DNA of 64,000 nt from Pedobacter duraquae (lineage in GTDB: Bacteria > Bacteroidota > Bacteroidia > Sphingobacteriales > Sphingobacteriaceae), in NCBI RefSeq assembly GCF_004362245.1, contig NZ_SNWM01000006.1:186001-250000 (forward strand). The letters are read 5' to 3'. Under the pieces are notes generated by a model. The model saw nothing but the letters and a program-made list of their open reading frames with translations. It had not been told where the DNA came from and ran no database searches. This document shows positions 8,601 through 17,366 of the stretch, piece by piece. The position numbers and the translations under genes were made by a program. The number at the start of each line of letters is the position of its first letter. The first letter of the stretch is position 1.

Positions 8601-11600
8601 AAACAGTTTCATTTCAGGTTAAGGTTAATGACGACCTAACAGGAATTTCAAGTATTGGAAATACTGCTACGGTTACTGATCCTTCAAATCCAGGGACGCC
8701 ACAAACACCTGCATCTCCAACATATCCTACAGATCAAACTAATACCTTTACAAGTACTAAAACAGTTTCCGGGCTAAATGCCGGAGGAAAAATTGCTGCG
8801 GGATCTGAGCTGACCTTTACAATCAATGTTACAAATACCGGCAATACCAATTTAACAGGCGTTACCATAACCGATCCAATTCCTGTTAATACTACTTACG
8901 TTGCTGCAAGCGCAGATAATGGAGGCATCTTGACAGGAACAACACTCAACTGGACTTTAGATGTGCCATTTGGCCAAACTAAAACAGTAACGTTCAAAGT
9001 TAGAGTTGCGGATGACCTTACCGGAATAGCGTCAATAGGGAATATTGCTACAGTTACAAACCCTGCAGACCCCGCAAATCCACAAACACCAACCGTTCCC
9101 CCAGTGGCTACAGATCCAGTTCGTTCATTCACTAGCTCAAAAACTGTTGCGGGCTTAAACGCAGCAAGTAAGATCGCCGCTGGTTCAACATTGACGTATA
9201 CCATTAATGTTCAGAATACAGGTTCTACAACGCTGACTGGGATAACGATCAGCGATCCAATCCCGGCTAACACAATTTATGTTGCGGGTAGTGCAGATAA
9301 CAGCGGTACGCTGACAGGCACCACATTAAATTGGACAATTGATGTTCCCTTTGGGCAAACTAAATCCGTTACCTTCCAGGTAAAAGTTGCTGACGACCTA
9401 ACTGGAGTAGCTTCAATTGGAAATACGGCAACTGTTACCGATCCCACAAATCCAACAACACCACAAACACCAACGGTTCCACCCGTAGCTACCGATCCGG
9501 TTCGATCATTTACCAGCACTAAAACTGTTGCAGGCTTAAATGCAGCAAGTAAAATCGCAGCAGGATCGACACTTACCTATACTATCAACGTTCAGAATAC
9601 AGGTTCTACAACGCTGACAGGAATTACGATTAGTGATCCGATCCCGGCTAATACAACCTATGTTGCTGGAAGTGCAGATAACGGTGGTACCTTAACTGGT
9701 ACTACTTTAAATTGGACAATTGATGTCCCTTTTGGACAAACTAAGGCCATTACCTTCCAGGTAAAAGTTGCTGACGACCTAACTGGACTAGCTTCAATTG
9801 GAAATACGGCAACTGTTACCGATCCAACAAATCCAACAACACCACAAACACCAACAGTTCCACCCGTAGCTACCGATCCGGTTCGATCATTTACCAGCAC
9901 TAAAACTGTTGCCGGCTTAAATGCAGCAAGTAAAATCGCAGCAGGATCAACACTTACCTATACTATCAACGTTCAGAATACAGGTTCTACAACGCTGACA
10001 GGAATTACGATTAGTGATCCGATCCCGGCTAATACAACCTATGTTGCTGGAAGTGCAGATAACGGTGGTACCTTAACTGGTACTACTTTAAATTGGACAA
10101 TTGATGTGCCTTTTGGACAAACCAAGCCTGTTACCTTCCAGGTAAAAGTTGCTGACGACCTTACTGGAATTCCTTCTATAGGTAACACGGCAACAGTAAC
10201 TGATCCTACAAACCCAGGAACACCACAAACCCCCACCGTTCCGCCAGTACCTACAGATCCGGTTCGTTCATTTACCAGCACGAAGTCCGTTACAGGATTG
10301 AACGCAGCAAATAAAATTGCAGCAGGATCGACACTTACATACACAATTAACGTTCAGAATACAGGTTCTTCAACGCTGACAGGAATTACAATCAGTGATC
10401 CAATCCCAGCTAATACAACCTATATTGCTGGAAGTGCAGATAATGGAGGTACCTTAACTGGTACTACTTTAAATTGGACAATTGATGTTCCTTTTGGACA
10501 AACCAAACCTGTGACCTTCCAGGTAAAAGTTGCTGACGACTTAACTGGAGTGGGTTCAATAGGTAACACGGCAACAGTGACTGATCCAACAAACCCAACA
10601 ACGCCACAAACACCAACTGTTCCACCAGTACCCACAGATCCGGTTCGTTCATTTACCAGCACGAAATCCGTTACAGGATTGAATGCCGCAAATAAAATTG
10701 CAGCTGGATCGACGCTTACTTACACTATTAGTGTTCAAAATACAGGTTCATCAACACTAACAGGTGTTACAATCACTGATCCGATTCCTGCCAATACAAC
10801 ATATGTTGCTGGAAGCGCAGATAATGGAGGTGTTTTAACAGGGACTACGTTAAACTGGACAATTGATGTGCCTTTTGGACAAACCAAGCCTGTTACCTTC
10901 CAGGTAAAAGTTGCTGATGATCTAACTGGAGTGGCTTCAATAGGTAACACGGCAACGGTTACTGATCCAACAAATCCAACAATACCGCAAACCCCAACCG
11001 TTCCGCCAGTACCTACAGATCCTACCAAATCGTTCGCCAGTACGAAAGCCGTTACAGGATTGAATGCTGCAAACAGAATTGCCGCAGGATCAACGCTTAC
11101 TTATACTATTAATGTTCAAAATACAGGTTCATCAACACTAACAGGTATTACAATCAGTGATCCAGTCCCTGCCAACACAACTTATGTTGCCGGTAGCGCA
11201 GATAATGGAGGTGTTTTAACAGGTAACACGTTAAATTGGACCATCGATGTGCCTTTCGGACAAACCAAGCCTGTTACCTTCCAGGTAAAAGTTGCTGATG
11301 ATCTAACTGGAGTATCTTCGATTGGAAATACGGCAACCGTTACCGATCCTACAAACCCAACAACGCCACAAACACCAACTGTTCCGCCAGTACCAACAGA
11401 CCCAAGCCGTTCGTTTAACAGTACAAAAACTGTGGCCGGACTAAATGCTGCTGGTAAAATTGCTGCTGGCTCAACGCTTACTTATACCATTAACGTCCAA
11501 AATACAGGATCTACTTTACTGACCGGAATGACTATTAGTGATCCAATTCCAGTAAACACAACCTACATAGCAGGGAGCGCGGATAACGGCGGTACGTTAA

Positions 11601-13510
11601 CAGGGAATACATTGAACTGGACAATTGATGTGCCTTTTGGACAAAGTAAAGCAGTTACATTCCAGGTGAAAGTTACCGACGACCTGACCGGTGTTCCATC
11701 TATCGGAAATACAGCAACGGTAATAGATCCTACTAACCCAGGAACACCACAAACGCCAACAGTGCCACCAACAACAACCGATCAGACTGCTGATTTCGCA
11801 GTCACCAGCATGGTTGTTAGCACAGGTACAGATGGTAAAGCCCATCCTGGAAATCAGTTAACCTACACAATCACAGTTAAAAATACAGGTAACGTAGCCC
11901 TGAATAATACAAACATTAGTGACCCGGTTCCTAACAGCACAACTTTTACTGCTGCGCAAAATGGAGGAGTTCTGAATGGAACAACCAATACAGTCGGGTT
12001 CGTTATTCCGACATTGGCACCAGGAGCAACAACTACTGTCAGCTTTACAGTTACTGTAAATGCAGATCTTACTAATACAACTGTTATCGCCAATACCGCT
12101 ACAGTAACCAATGCAGCAATCCAAAAGACAACACAGGCTGATATACCTGCAGTTTGTACAAGTATGTCTGTTGCAAGTGTTACAGTGAACGGTGGAAACG
12201 GTGGTAACCTATGCGTTGCTCAGGCTGGTAATGTCGAAATTAGAGCTACCAGCACAGGTGTTACCAACCCAATGTATTACCTGTATAATAGCAGTACACT
12301 CGTTGCAACCAATACAACTGGCATATTTAGCGTTGCCGCAATTGCGGGCACTTCCTACACATATAGCATCGGCATTAGTGGTGCTGGAGTCTGTGAGTCA
12401 AGTGCTGCACAACGTGTATCTGTAACCTTTACTACAAGCACTATTCCACCAGTGCCTACTGTCGCACTGACCTCGGTTGATGTTTGTCTAAACTCACCTG
12501 CAGTATTGACCGTGACAAATCCGCAAGCAAATGCAACGTATAATTGGTATACTGCAGCCGTAGGTGGCACACTTGCCGGCTCAGGAATAACCTTCACAAC
12601 TCCCGCCCTCAGTACTTCTACATCTTACTTTGTAGAAGGAGTCTCTGCCGGGGGATGCACCGCTGGTACAAGGACAGAAGTACGTGTTAATGTCCTCGGC
12701 AGACCGGTAGCTCCTGCTTCGATAACAGTGAATTCAGGTGTTGCCTGTAGTGGAACTGCAGCAGTACTTGCGATAAACAATCCTGATCCAGCCCTTACTT
12801 ACCGTTGGTTCAGCGCAGCAACTGGCGGAACAGCACTCTCAACAGGTGTTACATTTACAACCCCATCGCTTGCAGTTACCACAATGTACTATGCTGAAGC
12901 AGTGTCAGCAGCCGGCTGCAGTAGCCCGACAAGAACTGCTGTAACGGTAACTGTACTTCCGGTACTTTCAGCTCCAGTGGTTACAGTACAAGCAACAACG
13001 CCTACTTCAGTAACATTCAGCTGGAATGCAGTGACAGGTGCAACAAGATATGAAGTTTCGCTTGATGGAGGTATCAATTGGCAAGCCCCAAGTTCGGGTT
13101 CGGCAGGTACCACTCAGGTGGTGATCGTAGCGAAACCAGCCATTTTGGTTAGTATCAGGGTACGCGCGGTTGGGCAGCAGGCCTGTCAAACCAGCGCTGT
13201 ATCTACCCTGGATGGTACATCTGCTAATCCAATGGGCAATGGGGTGTACATCCCGAATACTTTTACACCAAATGGTGATGGCAGGAATGATTTCTTCCTG
13301 ATTTATGGTAATACCATCGCAAGTATGACACTACGGGTGTACAATCAATGGGGTCAGTTTATCTTCGAATCCCGCAGACCTGAACTTGGATGGGATGGAA
13401 CCTATAAAGGGCAGTTACAGCCTAATGGAGTATACGTCTACTACGTGGATGTGGTATTTCAGGATGGAACGAAAACGCTTAAAAAAGGATCAATAACCCT
13501 GTTACGATAA
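5636..13510 (+). CDS. Giant DUF11-repeat surface adhesin with gliding-type (type B) T9SS C-terminal domain
   Basis: A 2624-residue secreted protein. An N-terminal signal peptide (IKRIVFLSLCILITLIQF, ending near YGQA) is followed by about 600 residues of beta-rich sequence with Ig-like segments. Then come about twelve DUF11 (conserved repeat/isopeptide-type) domains of 126-127 residues, typified by AAGSTLTYTINVQNTG, SDPIPANTTYVAGSADNGG and IDVPFGQTKPVTFQVKVADD. These are followed by three Cys-containing Ig-like domains, a fibronectin-III-like domain (about 2440-2525) and a terminal CHU_C/gliding-associated domain (about 2530-2624: YIPNTFTPNGDGRNDFF, YNQWGQFIFES, PNGVYVYYV). Type B tails are handled by SprF/PorP-like partners, and one is encoded 26 bp downstream. 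A role as an extended surface stalk for adhesion or gliding is inferred. The ligand is unknown. Confidence 0.92.
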   Translation: MCPTSTIPEKIKRIVFLSLCILITLIQFKSYGQAPSKRVYANTVQKSADDPLLLILNAGNVANEGNAVNSDPASFATLNSTVVQLAIIRIGGVAAIRLRFTGAEKPVANTPVSIKLGLGGNVLSVLGGATVQAVNGAATDVDDNLGNTVGPVYTVSQLATVLGGTNQVEFSITPTQAYDGVLIRLAPPQNLLSAGVLSSLQVYHAYFNAPANVMCNTAQDVLFGNTGVIAGSLNPVDNPYNAIDGNENTSAFLRGNVSALNKTYLTALFPSLSRAGDSVRLVVQPQGAGLLDLNLLASNFVVRTYNNNTDNGALTLDPALLRLTLLGGTTNKYVVSYPVTALFNRVEVAIGDGLVSALTGLNVFEIGRRAPSPTLSAVGLTNNTLTICEGASANITVSNPEAGATYRYFDAASAGNEITAGVTDNGTKFSPPGLTAGVYTYYVAMYRSGCTDAVSARTKITITVTPGATAAAILANDVPICLTTPATSAVLTATLATPGSIVNPVFTYYFDVAKTQPVTNGTVAGVTYLLTANGLTVTGLTANKTFYVSVQGTGTCENMAGSLKTQTVIVNASPQPVIDMSGTQNIAVGGSFTLTATSAGATSFQWYKDNVLTAEVGPTLTRTNVTAADAGVYTVVAIGAGGCASIRSASTTIVVAGLGSTKRITNGLNAQGRIAAGSELTYTIELTNNGSATVNGVTISDVIPTGTTYVSASASNGGTLTGNTLNWTVAVPQGITAITFRVLAAADLSGIPTITNTADVTIPGAPPVLQQPSTGPVQTEQTSTFTSSKSVAGLVGGQITAGSQLSYTISIVNTGTVGLTGVTVSDVIPAGTTYVPGSASNGGILTGNTLNWNVNVPFGQTLPLTFNVTAASNLTGIPTITNTATVTNPGDPTNPQTPATPPIPTTQTRQFTSTKAVSGQTPANRIIAGSTLTYSITVNNTGNVDLTGVTVADAIPAGTSYIAGTADNGGTLNGATLNYVIDVPFGQSKTVSFQVKVNDDLTGISSIGNTATVTDPSNPGTPQTPASPTYPTDQTNTFTSTKTVSGLNAGGKIAAGSELTFTINVTNTGNTNLTGVTITDPIPVNTTYVAASADNGGILTGTTLNWTLDVPFGQTKTVTFKVRVADDLTGIASIGNIATVTNPADPANPQTPTVPPVATDPVRSFTSSKTVAGLNAASKIAAGSTLTYTINVQNTGSTTLTGITISDPIPANTIYVAGSADNSGTLTGTTLNWTIDVPFGQTKSVTFQVKVADDLTGVASIGNTATVTDPTNPTTPQTPTVPPVATDPVRSFTSTKTVAGLNAASKIAAGSTLTYTINVQNTGSTTLTGITISDPIPANTTYVAGSADNGGTLTGTTLNWTIDVPFGQTKAITFQVKVADDLTGLASIGNTATVTDPTNPTTPQTPTVPPVATDPVRSFTSTKTVAGLNAASKIAAGSTLTYTINVQNTGSTTLTGITISDPIPANTTYVAGSADNGGTLTGTTLNWTIDVPFGQTKPVTFQVKVADDLTGIPSIGNTATVTDPTNPGTPQTPTVPPVPTDPVRSFTSTKSVTGLNAANKIAAGSTLTYTINVQNTGSSTLTGITISDPIPANTTYIAGSADNGGTLTGTTLNWTIDVPFGQTKPVTFQVKVADDLTGVGSIGNTATVTDPTNPTTPQTPTVPPVPTDPVRSFTSTKSVTGLNAANKIAAGSTLTYTISVQNTGSSTLTGVTITDPIPANTTYVAGSADNGGVLTGTTLNWTIDVPFGQTKPVTFQVKVADDLTGVASIGNTATVTDPTNPTIPQTPTVPPVPTDPTKSFASTKAVTGLNAANRIAAGSTLTYTINVQNTGSSTLTGITISDPVPANTTYVAGSADNGGVLTGNTLNWTIDVPFGQTKPVTFQVKVADDLTGVSSIGNTATVTDPTNPTTPQTPTVPPVPTDPSRSFNSTKTVAGLNAAGKIAAGSTLTYTINVQNTGSTLLTGMTISDPIPVNTTYIAGSADNGGTLTGNTLNWTIDVPFGQSKAVTFQVKVTDDLTGVPSIGNTATVIDPTNPGTPQTPTVPPTTTDQTADFAVTSMVVSTGTDGKAHPGNQLTYTITVKNTGNVALNNTNISDPVPNSTTFTAAQNGGVLNGTTNTVGFVIPTLAPGATTTVSFTVTVNADLTNTTVIANTATVTNAAIQKTTQADIPAVCTSMSVASVTVNGGNGGNLCVAQAGNVEIRATSTGVTNPMYYLYNSSTLVATNTTGIFSVAAIAGTSYTYSIGISGAGVCESSAAQRVSVTFTTSTIPPVPTVALTSVDVCLNSPAVLTVTNPQANATYNWYTAAVGGTLAGSGITFTTPALSTSTSYFVEGVSAGGCTAGTRTEVRVNVLGRPVAPASITVNSGVACSGTAAVLAINNPDPALTYRWFSAATGGTALSTGVTFTTPSLAVTTMYYAEAVSAAGCSSPTRTAVTVTVLPVLSAPVVTVQATTPTSVTFSWNAVTGATRYEVSLDGGINWQAPSSGSAGTTQVVIVAKPAILVSIRVRAVGQQACQTSAVSTLDGTSANPMGNGVYIPNTFTPNGDGRNDFFLIYGNTIASMTLRVYNQWGQFIFESRRPELGWDGTYKGQLQPNGVYVYYVDVVFQDGTKTLKKGSITLLR
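7607..12136 (+). repeat. Tandem array of about twelve in-frame DUF11 repeats, period 381 bp
   Basis: Unit starts read directly from the sequence fall at 7607, 7985, 8363, 8744, 9125, 9506, 9887, 10268, 10649, 11030, 11411 and 11792. Spacing is 378 bp for the first two steps and then almost exactly 381 bp (126-127 codons). Units 5 to 11 are the most alike. Units 6 and 7 (9506 and 9887) are nearly base-identical over their first 250 or so nucleotides, pointing to recent duplication or gene conversion. Outer units 1 and 12 are the most diverged. The array is a likely site of copy-number change and of assembly errors. Confidence 0.95.
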
Positions 13511-13536
13511 TTCAACATTAACCTGAAATATACATT

Positions 13537-14532
13537 ATGAAGAAGCTAACGAAAATTTTATCCCTGGGAATGTTGTTTACGCTTACAGCGCTCCAGACAA
13601 AAGCACAAATTGATCCGCACTTTTCACAATATTATGCCAATCCATTGTGGTTAAACCCGGCGCTCACCGGGGTAACTGATGGTGATTACAGAGTAACACT
13701 CAATGCAAAAGAACAGTGGAGCTCAATATCCAATTCATTTCTTACCGCCGGCGCCTCATTTGATATGGCGCCGGTAAAAAACTTTGCCTTTGGTGCGCTT
13801 GTAATCAATCAAAATGCCGGTGATATCAGCTATAATCAACTGAATGCACTGGTGTCAGGGTCCTATAGAATCCGGTTTGGTAACCGCGGATTAAATATGA
13901 TCAATTTCGGATTGCAGGCAGGTATTCTCAATAAAAGTTTTGATGCCTCAAAGATCACCCTCGGAAGTCAATATAATCCAACTATGGGTTTTGACGACTC
14001 GATGGGTATGAATGAGTCTTTTAGTTCGTCTAACACACTGGTGCCAGATGTAAATGCTGGGGTAATGTTTTTTGATGGAAACCCAGATCAGTCAGTAAAT
14101 ACTTTTCTGGGGGTTAGTGCAGGACACCTCACTCGTCCGGTAGATAAATTTGTAGGAGCGAGTACAAAGATGCCCATCAGGTATACTGCTCATGGAGGGG
14201 CAAGGATCAAGGTTACAGAGATGCTTGACATTACTCCAAACGGTATATACATCAAACAGGGAAACGCGCGGGAGATTGCCGCAGGAGCCTATGCGCAGCT
14301 GATGCTTAACGCGGAGACGGATCTGCTTTTTGGCTCAAACTATAGAGTAGACGATTCTGCTATAGCCTTCTTCGGCTTACACCTGAAGAGTATTGTTGTA
14401 GGCGTGAGCTACGACTTTAACACTTCAGCACTTAACAGAGCCACAGGAAGTAAAGGTGGCTTGGAACTCTCACTCTCATTTACCAGTCGCAAGGGCATCA
14501 CAGGTCCAAGCTTCTTTTGTCCTAGACTCTAA
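13537..14532 (+). CDS. PorP/SprF family type IX secretion outer-membrane protein
   Basis: A 331-residue outer-membrane beta-barrel protein with a signal peptide (LSLGMLFTLTALQTKAQ). It opens with the family hallmark QIDPHFSQYYANPLWLNPALTG and contains alternating barrel strands such as FNFGLQAGILNKSF and IVVGVSYDFN. PorP/SprF proteins anchor or export T9SS cargo bearing type B C-terminal domains. The gene starts 26 bp after the CHU_C-ending adhesin and 11 bp before an OmpA-family gene, the usual arrangement for an adhesin with its dedicated SprF. It is therefore more likely the adhesin's accessory factor than the core T9SS PorP, which normally sits with PorKLMN. Start ATG 13537 gives a complete signal peptide. 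Confidence 0.9.
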   Translation: MKKLTKILSLGMLFTLTALQTKAQIDPHFSQYYANPLWLNPALTGVTDGDYRVTLNAKEQWSSISNSFLTAGASFDMAPVKNFAFGALVINQNAGDISYNQLNALVSGSYRIRFGNRGLNMINFGLQAGILNKSFDASKITLGSQYNPTMGFDDSMGMNESFSSSNTLVPDVNAGVMFFDGNPDQSVNTFLGVSAGHLTRPVDKFVGASTKMPIRYTAHGGARIKVTEMLDITPNGIYIKQGNAREIAAGAYAQLMLNAETDLLFGSNYRVDDSAIAFFGLHLKSIVVGVSYDFNTSALNRATGSKGGLELSLSFTSRKGITGPSFFCPRL

Positions 14533-14543
14533 TTTAACCACAT

Positions 14544-16556
14544 ATGAAACGTTATATACTCATTTGTTTGTGCCTGCTTACCGGCAACGCATTACAAGCA
14601 CAGTTTGTGGCTAAAAGTAAACGTGCCGCAGATGTTTATTTTCAGCATAAAGATTATTATGCTGCGGCAGAATATTATAAAAAGTCTCTTCAGCTCAGTT
14701 CAGATTCTGGCGGCTTCGTACCACCCTATGGTTTCGATAAAAAGATTAAGGAAGAGAGTCCGAAAAGAGCCGATTATGAATATGCGGTGTATCAACTGGC
14801 ACATTCATTACGACTATATAAAAACTTCAAAGACGCCGAGGGGTGGTATGCAATAGCGCAAGAGTTTGCCGAACCCCAATATGCGCAAGCCGGCTATTGG
14901 TACGGAGAAACGCTGATGACGAATCAGCGTTTTGCAGAAGCGATTATCGCTTTTCGCAATTTCCTCGCCAAAGACAAAACGAACGACGAGTACGCTGCTA
15001 AGTCAAGGATGAATATCGCTTCCTGCAATTTCGCATTGTATGAAATGTCTTATCCGAGACTCTATCAGCTAACACGGTTAACGAACGCTGTAAACGGCAA
15101 AGGATCAAACTATACACCTTACCTGATAGGTGGAAAATTCTATTTTACATCTTCAAGGCCAGTCAGTGTTGCTGGAAAAGATGAAGTGCTTGTCAATAAA
15201 AAAGATGAAAAAGTAATAAAAAAAGAATCTCCATATCTTAATTCTGTATATGAGGTGACAGGTGATCTGCTCAGTAGCCAGGTGAATTTGAAGCGTGTAG
15301 AATTTGACCCTAAAGACAAAGAGTCTGCTGCACCAGCAATTCATCCAAATGGAAAACTGATGTATGTAACGCGATGGAGTAAGGGAACAAGAAATATCTA
15401 CGAAGTAACCGCCACAGGTGATGATAAAGATAAGGACAAGGAAAAAGTATGGTCGACCACGCAAGGGTTGGTAGCCAATATTAATGTGAATGGCTACAAT
15501 TCTATGCAGCCTTTCATTTCTAAAGACGGAAAATATTTGATGTTTTCATCTGACAGGCCGGGTGGACAGGGAAAATACGATATCTGGTATTGCCAGATTC
15601 GAAAAGATGGAACGCTTGGGTTGGCAGTAAATATGGGCCCGAAGATCAACAGTAAAGAAGACGAGGAAGCGCCATATTATAACTCTACAACCAAAAGACT
15701 CATGTACAGCAGTGCAGGAAAAGTAGGTCTAGGGGGGCTGGATTTTTACGAGTCCATGGGTGACTTCAGCACCTGGACCGATCCTACCAATATGGGCTAT
15801 CCTTTTAATTCATCAAAAGACGATGTCTATTTTACACCAACAGACGACCTTGATAATACGGGGTATATCAGCTCCGACAGGCAGTCTGTGTGCTGTTTGG
15901 AAATCTTTCATATCAAAAGAGATTATCTGAACGTGCAGGGTAAATTGCTGGACTGTAAAACTAACAAGCCTCTGGTAGGGGCAACAGTTACATTGACGGA
16001 TTCAACTGGCCAGCACAAGGCTATCACCGATGCTCAAGGTATATATAAGCTCAACATAACAACCAATAGAAAAGTAAAATTGCTTGCCGAGATGCCAGAG
16101 TATTTTGCTAAGGTGGTGAATTTCGGATATGAAACCCTGTCAAAATCTGATACACTGTTTAGCTCTGACCTTTGTTTAGTCCCTTTTAAGGTCGATAAGC
16201 CAATAGTATTGAAAGATATCTATTATGAGTTTAACAGTGCAGAGCTAAATGATGCCTCCAAAACAACGCTTGATCAGCTCTTTACCATTATGTCTGATAA
16301 TGAGAGCATAGAGATAGAACTCAGCGCTCATACAGATAATATTGGTACGGCAGAGTATAATCTGGAACTTTCTGAAAAAAGGGCCAAATCTTGTGTCGAT
16401 TATCTCATAGCCAAAGGTATTCCAGCCAGCCACATGGTTAGCAAGGGCTACGGTTTTACAAAACCTATTGCACCAAATCAGCTGCCTGATGGTAAAGACA
16501 ATCCTGAAGGGCGGCAGATGAACAGACGCACTGAATTTAAAGTAACAAAAAAATAA
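14544..16556 (+). CDS. PorE-like OmpA-family protein (TPR, beta-propeller, CRD, OmpA domains)
   Basis: A 670-residue periplasmic, outer-membrane-associated protein with a signal peptide ending near ALQAQ. Domain order: TPR-like helices (about 20-190; YFQHKDYYAAAEYYKKSL), PD40/WD40-like propeller blades (about 190-450; ISKDGKYLMFSSDRPGG), a carboxypeptidase-regulatory-like beta sandwich (about 470-545; VQGKLLDCKTNKPLVGATV) and a C-terminal OmpA peptidoglycan-binding domain (about 555-670; LSAHTDNIGTAEYNLELSEK). This is the architecture known for PorE, which ties the T9SS to peptidoglycan. Bacteroidota encode several paralogues linked to PorP/SprF genes, so this copy probably serves the neighbouring adhesin system. 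It is the third gene of an adhesin-porP-ompA operon. Confidence 0.88.
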   Translation: MKRYILICLCLLTGNALQAQFVAKSKRAADVYFQHKDYYAAAEYYKKSLQLSSDSGGFVPPYGFDKKIKEESPKRADYEYAVYQLAHSLRLYKNFKDAEGWYAIAQEFAEPQYAQAGYWYGETLMTNQRFAEAIIAFRNFLAKDKTNDEYAAKSRMNIASCNFALYEMSYPRLYQLTRLTNAVNGKGSNYTPYLIGGKFYFTSSRPVSVAGKDEVLVNKKDEKVIKKESPYLNSVYEVTGDLLSSQVNLKRVEFDPKDKESAAPAIHPNGKLMYVTRWSKGTRNIYEVTATGDDKDKDKEKVWSTTQGLVANINVNGYNSMQPFISKDGKYLMFSSDRPGGQGKYDIWYCQIRKDGTLGLAVNMGPKINSKEDEEAPYYNSTTKRLMYSSAGKVGLGGLDFYESMGDFSTWTDPTNMGYPFNSSKDDVYFTPTDDLDNTGYISSDRQSVCCLEIFHIKRDYLNVQGKLLDCKTNKPLVGATVTLTDSTGQHKAITDAQGIYKLNITTNRKVKLLAEMPEYFAKVVNFGYETLSKSDTLFSSDLCLVPFKVDKPIVLKDIYYEFNSAELNDASKTTLDQLFTIMSDNESIEIELSAHTDNIGTAEYNLELSEKRAKSCVDYLIAKGIPASHMVSKGYGFTKPIAPNQLPDGKDNPEGRQMNRRTEFKVTKK

Positions 16557-16558
16557 TA

Positions 16559-16756
16559 TTAACGGTTCATAGGTTGATCTGCTTCAAACTTAACGAACTT
16601 AAAATCTGAACTGTCCTTCCTCATATACCAAACCTTGTAGCTTTGATTTGGTGGTATGGTAAAATGGAAGGATAGTTCATTTATAGTTTTATCCTTCGGG
16701 AGAAACCCAGGCAATAGCGTATCCGCGATGCTTGTTATCTGATCTTTGTTGTACAT
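16559..16756 (-). CDS. Small hypothetical protein (65 aa), antisense to flanking genes
   Basis: A short leftward reading frame fills the space between the OmpA gene and the receiver gene. The extended frame to 16798 would need a TTG start; the ATG at 16756 gives 65 residues. The sequence looks protein-like (INELSFHFTIPPNQ, YKVWYMRKDSSDFKFV) with amphipathic beta character and no signal peptide or membrane helix. No family is recognised. It could be a real small gene or a chance frame; its stop lies 2 bp from the end of the OmpA gene, so expression would be convergent with that operon. Confidence 0.4.
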   Translation of the reverse strand: MYNKDQITSIADTLLPGFLPKDKTINELSFHFTIPPNQSYKVWYMRKDSSDFKFVKFEADQPMNR

Positions 16757-16829
16757 ATCCGCTAAAAAAAACAAGTATACCTGTTTTTTTTTGATCAACT
16801 GGCACCAAACTTGTTGAGCTTCTTTTTTT

Positions 16830-17204
16830 ATGATGAAGCGTATACTAGTCGTTGAAGACGACCCTGATATTTTAGAAGTGATACAGCTTGCGCTGGAATT
16901 GAATAATTATAAAGTCTTTCCGCTAATGACCGGAAGGCCCGTTTTTAGAATTATCGACGATTTTAAACCCGATCTTATTATCATGGATATCAGACTTGAT
17001 GGTATGGATGGCAGGGCAATCGTTAAAGAAATACGGTCGAGACCAGAAACGGCAGATATTCCTGTACTCATGGCTTCAGCAGAATTTTCGGAGGATTACA
17101 TCATGCGGGAACACTTGCTGGGAAACGACTATCTCGCAAAACCTTTTGAAATTGCTGTACTTTTAAAAAAAATCAAGAATCTTTTAGAGGCGTCTCCGGT
17201 TTAA
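16830..17204 (+). CDS. Single-domain response regulator (CheY-like receiver)
   Basis: A 124-residue cytosolic receiver domain with no output domain. It has the acidic pair in VVEDDPDIL (Asp10/Asp11), phosphoacceptor Asp53 in LIIMDIRLDG, the Ser of LMASAEF in the Thr/Ser position, and the invariant Lys of YLAKPFE. A second ATG at 16833 is an equally good start. With no kinase beside it, it would take phosphate from a distant sensor, or act as a phosphate sink or protein-contact switch. Its place between two T9SS cargo blocks suggests, but does not show, a role in controlling surface protein production or gliding. Confidence 0.9.
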   Translation: MMKRILVVEDDPDILEVIQLALELNNYKVFPLMTGRPVFRIIDDFKPDLIIMDIRLDGMDGRAIVKEIRSRPETADIPVLMASAEFSEDYIMREHLLGNDYLAKPFEIAVLLKKIKNLLEASPV

Positions 17205-17366
17205 AGAAATTATTTTTTGCCATGATGCTGAGCTAAAAAAAATTCGCGCGACTACTCTTTTTAATCATCATGCTTTCTATTGATGAAAATATAGTGTCTA
17301 CTTTATCAAATCTTCAAAATTTCTTTGTCCATATTCTCCTGTCTGAGCTACAATTGAAGCAAACAG

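Noticed and set aside
8896..11028. Series of leftward open frames with a regular 381-bp step
   Set aside because: They are the antisense shadow of the DUF11 repeats; Val/Gly/Pro-rich with identical sequence per unit and no start signals.
7607..12136. Regular tandem repeat that could suggest a CRISPR-like array
   Set aside because: The 381-bp units are continuously coding and show protein-level conservation; there are no short palindromic repeats with unique spacers.
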